From Gorsachius magnificus (taxonomy: Eukaryota; Chordata; Aves; Pelecaniformes; Ardeidae), in contig CM067084.1 of NCBI GenBank assembly GCA_034008185.1, forward strand, positions 64,556,599 through 64,620,598: DNA of 64,000 nt, read 5' to 3'. The translations under genes were made by a program, and so were the position numbers. Of the stretch, positions 12,501-24,500 are shown piece by piece (the stretch's first letter is position 1; every line of letters starts with the position of its first letter). The notes beneath the pieces were generated by a model. The model made no database searches and was not told where the DNA came from. It saw nothing but the letters and a program-made list of their open reading frames with translations.

Positions 12501-15500
12501 GGGGGGGGGGGGGGGTGGAAGGGAGGGGAAAGAGAGAGAGAAAGAGAGAGCAAGAAAACCATACAAGGGCTTGCCGTCAAATCTGAATTTCATCCTGCCA
12601 GCTGAGGTGATGCTTACCAGAAATGCCATTTTAACAGGAAGGTGATAAGAGTAAGTGTAAGCTACATGATGATATAGGTGTCAAACTAAGACTTTGGCAA
12701 AGATAAAAATACTGCATAAAATCCTAGTGAGAATTTGAGTTCTTAACTGATGGAAATGTGTGATTGAATTCTCTAAAAATTCTAGATACAGTTGGATCAG
12801 AAAAAAATGAATTAATCTCAAAAAGATGGGTAATATAAAAATACAAGAGTGAAAGTTAACTGACTCAAGAATTTTAAAGGTCATAAATAAACATACATAG
12901 ATAAAGAACAGAAAAATTTAGGAGCTGAATATCAACCTACTGTTTTTTCGCTTTATTTTGTAATAATGTAGTTTTAATTTCGTTTTGGACCAACATTTTC
13001 TATGACAATGGAAATAATTGTCTGTGTGAATGTGAAGAATAGAAATAGAAGTAACACAGGGCCTCTCTATGCACTAGGATGAAAAAGACTCCTGCTCTTA
13101 GGAATCAAACTACTGAAGGAAATGATTTCTTCTCCAAAAATTATTTCTTCTGATACTTCAAAATGATGATGCAGATTAATATGATTCTTGTAACTGAGAC
13201 ACAGATCTGCAAGGTAAAGAAGCAAGGAGGAGAACCACATGTCACAAATCAAGAAGTAAGTGTTAGCACTGCACAGAATAAATGTTTATAGTTGGCAGTC
13301 TAGACTCATGTCATTAAAAGGTGCCCATAACAGACAGGGGGATCATTCTGCACTAAGATCAGTTTTCAAGAAGTAAAATTGGCCTTAGCAGTCATTAAAT
13401 AACAAACCCATGTTAACAATACAAGTAAGCAAGAACACAGTGTCTTATTAGAATCTAGGACCATCTCTCCTTCCAATAAATGTGGCATAGGACACTATGT
13501 AAACAACACTGGAGAAGTGATACACATGAGAAAATGCAGATGTGCTTCCAGAAGGCAATCTTCCTTTGAGAATTCATGATATGAAGCAATTTTAAAGGCA
13601 GCACAAACATTTGATAATTTAAATTTTTTTCTCCGCTGGTGTGGGGAGTGATGAGTAATGTTAAATTATGTCTTGTACTTCTTTCCATCTTAGATGGAAG
13701 GAGGCAATATCAAAATCTGAAAATATTTGACAGAAAAGCTGAAGTGTTTCAAGGGAAGAATGGGGATTTTCAGAGACAAAAGTCAACTCACCCCTCAATC
13801 ACTTGTCACCGAGGCACTCGTTATACTGGTTTAACAGGAGAAATAGACTATTCTTGATCTGCATCAAAGCAGCTTCCTGTTTTTCTTTCCCATTAGAGAT
13901 TAAGCAGCTACCCTAAGCTTTTCTGTATATTTAGAAAGAGGATAAATAGCACCTTTGCTACGGACAATAGACATCTCATGAATGTGCTACTGGTAGCATA
14001 ATTTTTTGTAGGGAGGCAAGACGCCCAAGTCTGAAAACTTACTCTCAGACACAAATCAAAACAAGAAAGTAGGCATTTTTTTTACAGAAAGAACAGATCA
14101 GAAGGAGACTTCTTACATGTCTCCTATAAGAGTATAAGGTTAAACTAAGTACAAGAGGAAAACTGGTAGAAGATGAGCAGTATTGAAAATCCATGCTGAA
14201 TTGCTGATCACTAAGAACTTAGACTTGCTACCAAGACCAGTAAGAGGGCACAAAGTTGTGGCTGAAGTTTCTGACTCTTACTTAGGTTATGCAGGCCCAT
14301 CAGAAATTCAATAGAAACTGCTGGTTAAAAAAATGGGCTTGAATCCAGAGTTCTACAGAGTAACATGCAGCAAATGATCAAAAGTGTTTCAAACAGTTTA
14401 ACTCCACAATCACCTACTACCAGTTTTACTGAAACAATCCTTTCTTCTCAAAACAAGAAAACCCAAACCCTGCCACATACTGTGAGGCAACTGTCCAGTT
14501 GGTTCCCTTCTTATCTAATGTCGTAACTCCTATCAGCTCTAAGCAATAAGATCTCCAGACAGAAATTATACTTCATGGCTTTATACCTTGCTATCGTTTC
14601 CTGCAGATACGTGTACAGTGAAATAGAAATGTAAAATGATTGAAGGATCGAAACAGAATGCTACTTTCTGAATAGGCATTACTGCATCTTCAGGTAGCTA
14701 AACAATGCTAAACACACTTCTTCGGTATAATAAAAAGCTACATAACAGTAGAAAATTACAGAATTTTACAGTGGACATCAAATACCTGTACTGATAAGAA
14801 AGCAACAGGTGCAGTTTGAGGACATACCATTTTTTAAAATTGAAACTATTGAGATTAACTGCTGAAGCTTTATCTTATGGTTACCTCAATGAGTCTCTTA
14901 CCCTCTGTTTATTAACATGTTACCAGAGTAAATTAGCTATGATACTGTTAGTAAGAAGCAGTAAGATACTCTTACCTCCTACATACAGTGGAGAATCAAA
15001 ATTCAGAGTGGATTGCTTGGACAAATTGGTAATTATCTTGGGGCTTCCTCCATCAATAGATAAAGACAGAATCTGATCCATAGCAAGCAGCTCCACAATG
15101 TGGAAATTGCCGTCATTAATAGTTTCCACACTGCAAAATAAACATTAATATTAGCAGTTGATGGTCTGGTTAGAATAGGTTTTGATCTTCTTTCCCTTTA
15201 ATAGTTAATACAGCTTCATAACAGAACTTCTCCAGGAATGCAGTCTCCAAAAAGCTAGATTTTAAGCAAAGACAGGCATGTAAGCTTTAGAGCTAATACA
15301 ATATAATACCCCATCAATAACACTATTAATAATACATATTGTAAATTAATTGCGCCTTTTCATTCAAAATTATTGCTGTCCTCATCAAGTAATGAACTGT
15401 GTAAATATAGATGATATTCTAAACATCATTTGAAATACATTTACTAGGCAGGAAGCTGAGCACAAAAAAAAGGTTTGGAGTTCTGAAAAAATGATCGGAG

Positions 15501-18500
15501 GGCTGGAGCACCTCTCCTATGAGGACAGGCTGAGAGAGTTGGGGTTGTTCAGCCTGGAGAAGAAAAGGCCCTGGGGGAACCTTAGAGCAGCCTTTCAGTA
15601 CCTGAAGGGAGCCTACAAGAAAGCTGGAGAGGCACTTTTTACCAGGCCATGTAGTGATAGGACAAGAGGTAACTAAAAGAGGGGAGATTTAGGTTAGATA
15701 GAATCTATAAAGTAAAAGAAGACAACGTAAATTCTTTAATATGAGTGGTGAAACACTGGGACAGGTTGCCAGAGAAGTAGATTCCCCATCATTGGAAATG
15801 TTCAAGGTCAGGTTGGATGGGGCTTTGTGTAACCTAATCTAGTGGAAGGTGTCCCTGCGAGGGGGGTGGAACTAGATGATCATTAAAGGTCCCTTCCAAC
15901 CTAAACCACTCTATGATTCTAGTGTTATCAAGAAAATAATTGCGTGTGCATGGGTGTACATGCACGTGTATCCTCATGTTGCGTAGTATTGGGTTTACCC
16001 ATTTTGCAAGCCTGGAGGCCTGACTTGACTCCAGCGATTCATAAACCTACTGTTTCATGGAATATGGACCTGCATCTAACCTTAGTCCTGCCAGACAAAA
16101 TCACATCATTGGTCCAGACAGCTCCACTGATGCTAGCAATAAAGTAATTTGTTATCTTTATTAGGCATGGTTCTTGCTGTGTGTTCACCTTCTTGCTAGC
16201 ACAATGAATACTGTATTCATTTTTTTTTTTCTTGCCTGTATGTACCATTTCCTTGTGCTTACTAGCCCACCAGTAGGAGAATGCGCAAAGGGTGTCACGC
16301 AGAAAAGGCTTGTTTCAAGCACGGTGCTTATGTTGTGTAAGGACAAGCCTACACATGTTACTAAGTACAAGAAATGGCTGCCTGTGCTTACCAGCCTCAA
16401 TATCTACACAGCAAATGTTTAAGTGCAGGGTAACTACTCTGCACTTGAACACAGTTTGAGTACATCAGAGAAGGAAGAATATTATTACTTAATGCTGGGA
16501 CTGAATATATCATTGTACTTACATTACTTCTAGCCCATTTTCCACTAGAGAATTAAGCTGAATGTATGGCTGCATGGAAGTTATGACAGTGGTCCAGAGA
16601 CCAGATATTACAACCATTCCCATGAGAGCCTTTATTTGCTTCAGGGCACCATACAGTAAGTGAGCTTAAGCCTTTGAAAAAGGTGATCTGAATTAACCAA
16701 TTGTATGATAGCCTGAGATGGACTGAATATAGTCATATAGTCAGTAAGCTCTTCTCATTAGCAAAGCAGCAAAGCTGAAAGGGATTAGCTTCCTAAATCT
16801 CAAGGCAAAAATCAAGCAAATTACCTTATAACATCCTTAGAATGTTTTAATTAACCTACAGATCAGAAGCACTCACATGGTCCTTTACAGCTGCGACACA
16901 TTAAATAGCTTCTTAGCTATTTATTACCAACTTGTGCTGGTTTTGGCTGGGATAGTTAGTTTTCCTCATAGTAGCTGGTATGGGGCTATGTTTTGGATTT
17001 GTGCTGGAAACAGTGTTGATAGCACAGGGATGTGTCAGTTACTGCTGAGCAGGGCTTACACAGAGTCAAGGCCTTTTCTGCTCCTCACCCCACCCCAGCA
17101 ATGAGGAGGCTGGGGGGGCCCAAGAAGCTGGGAGGGGGCACAGCCGGGACAGCTGACCCCAACTGACCAAAGGATATCCCACACCATATCACATCATGCT
17201 CAGCATATAAAGCTGGGGGAAGAAGAAGGAAGAGGGGGGATGTTGTGAGTGATGGTATTTGTCTTCCCAAGTCACTGTTACGTGTGATGGAGCCCTGCTT
17301 TCCTGGAGATCACTGAGTGCCTGCCAATGGGAAGTAGTGAATGAATTCCTTGGTTTGCTTTGCTTCAGTGTGTGGCTTTTGCTTTCCCTATTAAACTGTC
17401 TTTATCTCAGCCCACAAGTTTTCTCACTTTTACTCTTCCTATTCTCTCCCCCATCCCACCAGGGGGGAAGTGAGTGAGTGGCTGTGTGGGGCTGAGTTGC
17501 TAGCTGGGGTTAAACCAGGACAGAATTCTAGCTATGTGGATGGGCTCAACTCAATATGGATAAAAGATCTCCATGGTAGCATGCATGTTTTACATAAACT
17601 CAGCTCTATGTGAAAGTGCAAACACACAACAGAGCAGACACTGACAGAATAAAAACTTTTTGGGAGTGGGCAGAAGGGCTACTGCTAGGTTCCCTGGGGA
17701 GAAGGAAAAGGTCAGAGTTCATCCTTCCTAAAGAGTAAGGTCTATTCAAAATATTAAGAGCTTTGTTTGCTGTGATCAAGCGATAAGACAAGTGCCAGGA
17801 TTAATTTATTTAACACATTTCAATGAATCTGGGAAAAACGTTGTGCTAAGAAATTAAAATGCATATGATCTCTGGAGCCTTCAGTACAAGAAGAACATGG
17901 AACTGTTGGAGTGGATCCAGAGGAGGGCCACAAAAATGATCCGAGGGCTGGAGCACCTCTCCTATGAGGACAGGCTGAGAGAGTTGGGCTTGTTCAGCCT
18001 GGAGAAAAGAAGGCTGCGGGGAGACCTGATTGCGGCCTTTCAATACCTAAAGGGGGCCTATAGGAAAGATGGGGAAAATCATTTCAGTATGGACAGCTGT
18101 GGCAGGACAAGGGGTGATGGTTTTAAACTAAACCAGGGTAGGTTTAGACTGGATATAAGGAAGAAATTCTTTACAATAAGGGTAATGAAACACTGGAATG
18201 GGTTGCCCAGAGAGGTAGTGGAGGCCCCATCCCTGGAAACATTCAAGACCAGGTTGGACGGGGCTCTGAGCAACCTGATCTAGTTGAAGATGTCCTTGCT
18301 CACTGCAGGGGGGTTGGACTAGATGACCTCTAGGGGTCCCTTCCAACCCAAAGCATTCTATGATTCTGTGATGACTTCTTGACTTAAGTAGGCAAGAAAC
18401 TCTAATATAATGTACTTGTTCCAGGGAAACTTGTGTTATTTTACAACTTGCTAACCTTTCACACAATAGTTATTTAAAAGGATGAGAGCAATACAGAAGA

Positions 18501-21500
18501 TGCCTTTTTATAGCAAGAGGTCATTCCAGGGATCTATAAAACACGTGTAAAGGGAACATATCTCTGTTAAGAGTGATTATTAAAAGCTTCTAGTTTAAAC
18601 TGTTTTACTGGTAAAAATTTACTGCAGAAAGAGGAGCCTTCCTAGGTAAGGGTGGTTTAAATTAAAGCGGAATAAACACAAGGCATATCCGTGCAATGTT
18701 TCCTGCCAATGCACTTACATTACTCCTAGCCCATTTCCCATTGGAGAAATGAGAGCTGAATGCATAGATCCTAATGAAAAGCTGTAAGAAAAACTGATTT
18801 AAAGCTTCTGGAACTCTGTAGAAGAATAATGATTTGGGAAGAAATATTCCCATATTTCCCAATAAATGTATGATGAAAACTAGTTTACAGAATGAAAAGG
18901 GGGTTGGGTTTTTTGTGTAAAAACATTTAGCATTTAAAAACAGACGTCCAGACAGAACAAAACCCAAGTGGATCAACTTTTACCAAATAACCATCTCCAA
19001 TGAATTAATTTTCTTTATTGCTGTTGGCACTGGCATCATCTCGTTACTCAGATTGACTGATGAGTGCTTGTGGGATGATGGCTCTTTCTGCAGTCAGTTC
19101 CCATCAGTAAATCAGTTCTCATTCACGCTACACAGCTAAACTGCTGTTATTTTTGATTCTCCATATTTGTCATTATTCAATCATCTGTTTGTAACTTTGT
19201 TTTGTTGCTACTGCAGGCACCTCTGTAGCTTCCGTTTGACTCCTTTTCAACACACGATTTCTTGACTGCCATTTATATTATAAAACTTCTATTTGAACTC
19301 TCTACTGACTTTTTTTTTTATTTTGGCCTCTGTTTCAGGATACTATCCATGAGTCTTCACTTCCTTAATGAAATCTTCTGATAAACTTCTCAGTTTTTTA
19401 ATTTCCTTTCTGTCCTCCTCACTGTTAGCAACTGTCTTAGTTTGCTAACTATTTACCGTGTTACCAAATTGTTCTTAAACCTCATTGTCCTTGAACATTG
19501 TAAGTTAAAATGCTCTTTTGTTTTATTCATATGTCTCTGATAAAACATAATACATTAACTTGTTTTCTTTTATAATTCATCACTTATTTGTACTGGGTCT
19601 GGCTGGGATGGAGTTAACATTCTTCATAATAGCTGACATGGTGCTGTGTTTTAGATTTGTGACCAAAACAATCCTGATAACGCACTATTTTAGCTATTGC
19701 TGAATGTTTGCACAGTGTCAAGGCCTTCTCTGTTTCTCATTCTGCCCCCCCCCGGTGAATAGATTAAGGGTGCGTATGAGGTTAGGAGGGGACACAACCA
19801 GGCAGATGACCCAAACTAACCAAAGAGATATTCCATGCCATATAATGTCATGCTCAGCAGTAAAATGGAGGAGGGGAGTGGGTTAGGTAGGTTAGCCGTC
19901 TTCTGCTTGGGAACTGGCTAATCATTGGTCTACCCATCGGAGACGGTGAGTGATTGCAATTGCAGCACTTGTTTTGTTTTCTTTCTTTCTTCCTCTACTT
20001 TTCCTCTGGTTATTAAACTATTTTTATCTCAACCCATGATTTTTTTGACTTTTACTCTTTTCTCTTCCCCTGTTCCACCGAGGGTAAAAGGGGAGGTGAG
20101 TGAGCAGCTGTGTGGCGCTTAGCTGCCTACCAGGGTTAAACCACGACACTATTTCACAATATTATTTTAGCTATTTATAATTTGGGTAAACTTCAACTGT
20201 TTCTTCTAAAATTTTCTTTACTGAGTTGTGCCTGAAACTGATTTTTTTTTTTTTCCCTAAACAGACCAGATAGTTTCCCAAACTGAAAGTGACACACTCC
20301 CATCTCTTATGCTTCTATTAATCCAGCTGTCATGAGATTTGGGAGTGGGCAGGCACCATGTCTATCCATTTGTCATCCTTCTGAAAATCCACTGAGGCAA
20401 GGTGTTAAAATCATGAAAACATGGAAGTCTGCAGAAATGGGAGGGCTAGAACCCCAAATTCTTTGTCCATGCTGGCTATATTTCAACACACAGATGATAA
20501 GCACCTTCCCTCCAGCTGTACTTTTGGACTGCAGTAGTACTTGCTGGATCTGGGCCTGCCAACCCATTCAAAGAGAAGGTATTGCCTTAGCTAGATCAAG
20601 GTTACGTGGACAGAGGAAAAAACTGTAGTTCTCATTCAGAAGAAGCAAAAATTTGGCCTACAAAGAAAGAGGAGAAAGAGGTAGGACCAGGCAAGGAATA
20701 GTTGGAATAAAGCAAGAATCCGAGTAACGGATGATAGTAGACTGTAAGGAAAATAGGACTGGAAATTGAATCAAGGAGGAGACAGAGAAGGATGAAATAG
20801 AGAAAAGGAAAAGTGAATCAGTAGGTTAATGTAGATTAAGTCTGTGAGCAGTTTTTGAGAAACATAATAGATAAGGGCAGAAAAAAAAAGGGAAAAAGGG
20901 GGACATGCAATGAATGGGTGAAAAGAAGGTAAAGAGCTGAAAAAGGGCAGGAAATGTCACAAAGATCTTAGGAAGATAAAGATGTAAGAACTGGAAACAG
21001 GGATGGCTGGAAACAAGAGTTAGAAAAATAGGAGTAGGTTGGAAAGGATGAAGGGTTTAGATTATAATGTGTAAAAGATCCTGTGCTGCAAATTACTCCT
21101 TTCTAGAACCTGAAATAGAAATTAAATAATATGTAATTTGTACAGTGATGGAAACATATATACTAAATGTGGAATCGTATACATGGCTTCCAACATATGC
21201 AGCTCCCTCAAGGGCAAAAGACTTCATTACAGTTGATCTCAGTACCATTACATGACAATTTTCAAATATCTCCTAGACACTCAACATCATGCTTATTTGA
21301 AATGAAAAGGAGGTTGTTGACGACGACAATAATAATAATAGTAGTAGTAGTAGTAATAATGATAAAGTGTGTATCTGCTTCACTAAACAACCATGTCACC
21401 CTGTAACACTTCACTACATTTCCCATCCCTTTCTTCACTGTGCCTGCATTCTCCACTTGTCACATAATTGAAAATAGCTGATGAACTATGTAGGGGAGAT

Positions 21501-24500
21501 GCTTCTAAGTGTTCTGTTACGCTACCCTAATTGGGACTGTTTGTTAATTGATTACTTAGTTATTAATCCTTTCTATATTTATGGCTTTTAATTTTACCTG
21601 TGTGAGTATTGTTTTCCTTTTTTTTTTTCCGGAAATCTAAAATGGACAAGTGTGAATTACCAGTATCTATTATATTCCAGTAGTACTGGAGAAAGCATTA
21701 CATTGATGAGAAGAAAATATATGTTTTGAATGGGAAGAAGTATTCTCAACAGATTAAATAAATGGGAGTGAAAATAATTTGAAATTAAATATGACCCTGA
21801 TTCCTATCGCTTCCTATTCTCAGACAGCTGTACCTGTCAAAATAAAAATCAACAAAATAATTAAGCTCCTGACAGAACAATCTAAACTTCTTTTTTAGCA
21901 CTATCCCAGATAGAAAAATAATCTTATTTAGAATTGTAATCATTGAGAAAAGTGAATGTTTCATGCAATTTTAAATTTGTGCTAAATACTTCAATCTCCT
22001 GTAAAGTCAAATCCTATTTTTAATATATGAGAATTTATGCAATTAAAGTACATATACTATTTCCACATGTTAAGCCATTTCACGGAATTGTGAAAAAACC
22101 TTACAAAATACATATTGCATCAGAAAATAAAAGCAAGCTTAAGAAGCTTATTGTAAAAGGCTATGTTTTTACTAAACAACTTTATGTTGTATTTTATAGG
22201 AATGATTTTTTTGTCTGTGGAATGCTTTTAGTAATCTACTAAAACCACAGTTCCCTTCTGTTACTACCTAACAAAGTTTAGCATTGTTTCCCTGCTATAT
22301 AAACTTAAGCTTTTGATTTAATATTGCTGTTTGAGTGCAATCATTTCTAAAAATAATTTATTTTCAATGAAATGTCCCTAATGGAATGCAGAACAATGTC
22401 AGCTGCTATAAACTCCAGCAAGTAAATATACACTAGATTTAATTCTACAACACAGAAGGTGTAAATACAGCAAAAAAGATTCAAGGGAAACTCATTTAAC
22501 ACTTCCCCTTACTTCTGAATGTATTTGTAGCAGCAGCGTAGCAACAATAGGGCAATCAAGGCTAAGAAGTGATGCCTGTTGTCTTTTGGTCACGCTTGCA
22601 ATGTCTGTCTGCAAATCCTTGAGAAGTTACATAAAAACACACACACACACACACACACCCTCCCTGGAAATTCAGGTGGTAATTTGTCAGAGAACCAGAG
22701 AAACTTGACTTAAAAAAACCCTGAAAAATTATGCTCCAGAGGCAGATGTGGATTCTGTCTCTCAATGACTTTAGAAGTAAAAACCATTTCTTTTTCAAGG
22801 ATAGTGCCTTTTTTCAGAATCAAGTTTTTAGCCTTCTCTTCACTTGCCAGGGAAAAGTCCCACATTATATGAAGGCCTAACACAGAAGAGAAGAGAAACT
22901 TCCATCTCATTTTTGCTTATGCAGTATAGTTCTGCACTTTACCCTGCACACTAGGAAATTATTTGGCAGTAAGTTCATGGAAAAAACGCCACTTCCACAT
23001 GTGAGCTTTACACAAATGCATAAATATTCTGCTGAAAGCTAACTCTTACTCAGTTTTAATGGATCAAATATATATTAACTTTCTGACATATCTGCAATAG
23101 AGTTATTTTCTAAGGCAAATCATGTCTTCTGGCAATAGGTTTTAAATGTCTGTCAATACATTCATTTACATATATTTACTTCAACCATCTATTAAGAAAT
23201 GTGACTTTGGTATAAGGAATCAATATATGTTTTGTTTCAGTTAGAAATTTGCTTCATCTGGGTTCACCTGTAAATAGCAGAGGCTGGATAAGATCCTGTG
23301 TCATAACTGACCCTCACTCTACCCCGGTACAGCTCCACCGCTATATGATCTTTGTCGCCTTTGTAGAGCAGGATCCCACTGTCTTCATCTGTGGCAATCT
23401 AGTTAAAAGAAAGAAAGACTTAGAGAGAACTAAAAATAAATAGTAAATTAAAATGCTGTATTAAGTGAATCTCTGTATTTACTGCCATAGTCTATTACTT
23501 CACCACAAAATTCTTCCTTCAAGGGACAACCTGACAAAATTATTTCTCTTCCTATCGATAAGCCCATCTACTTCAGTATGAATATAGAGTTATTCCAGTG
23601 ACTCTTCTAGATTTTTTAGCTCAAGCTATGAAAAGCTCTGTAAGTGAGCCGGTAACAACTTGGGCTTATTTTCCACAACATGAAAAGTCATTTACACTCT
23701 TTTCCAGATCAGAATCTGCCACACAAGCAATCTTACCTGTAGAGTGATATTGGTTTGGGGGCGTATCTTAGCTGAAGGGATTTGTAGATAGGATTCTTTG
23801 TTGACAAAGTTTATACTGATCAGCTTTTCACATTTCTCACCCTGGTAGCCTGATAAACACTGACAGATTGGTTCACTCTCTTTTATGATACACTGGGCTC
23901 CATTTTGACACTCATAATTATCACAAGGGCTGGTGCGAGGTAGAACCATTGGTGGTGAAAACTCACAAAACAAGCCACTAAATACAAACAGAAAAAATTA
24001 GCATTTCCAAAAAAAAAGCAACTTAGACAAAAGATACACATTTGTACTGTCTTCAAATCTTTCTCACCTGTATCCCTCTGGGCAAATACATGTATATCCA
24101 TTAACTGCATCAGTACACTGCGCTCCATTTTTACATTTGTTGTCCTGGCAGTCATCAAAATCAATATCACAATGCTCACCTACATATCCAGGTGTGCAAT
24201 CACATCTGTGAAACAGGAAAGCAAGTGGCTTTTAACTGTACAGCGTGCTTATGACAAAGTTAAGGAACTACTGAATTGTTTAAAACTCAAGAAAAAAATG
24301 CATTACTGTGACTTTCTGTGTACAGACTATGTAGCTTAATCATGTTATATGGGGGATCTACATATGTAATGAATACAGGTTTTCTAGTTATACACGTTAC
24401 TCATCTGCCATTATATTGTAGAATTGTGGTTTAAATCTAGAGAGCCCTCATGAATCATTTTTACACTTGTTCTTGGAATTTATGAGTAATGCAGAATGTT

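Larger units (their letters stand above)
15131..23267 (-). other. SLIT2 intron W17-W18, rich in mobile elements
   Basis: An 8137-nt intron. It holds two CR1 fragments (15484-15921 and 17874-18373), two solo LTRs (16933-17522 and 19589-20148), a pair of diverged 60-bp direct repeats (16511-16569 and 18707-18767), a trinucleotide tract (21317-21363) and an (AC)n tract (22637-22658). The 2.7 kb nearest W17 and the stretch 20.2-21.3 kb hold nothing else I recognise. Confidence 0.85.

Noticed and set aside
16511..16620. Alternative SLIT2 exon using the taat|gtaagt donor of the 60-bp repeat
   Set aside because: Joining at the nearest plausible acceptor (atgcag) in the phase left by W17 meets an in-frame TAG, so it is not a coding cassette exon.
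17085..17477. Short open frames inside the first LTR
   Set aside because: LTRs are non-coding and no retroviral protein domain or internal region is present.
18128..18466. 112-codon minus-strand open frame over a CR1 copy
   Set aside because: It is antisense to the CR1 ORF2 segment, whose plus-strand frame matches the known CR1 protein.
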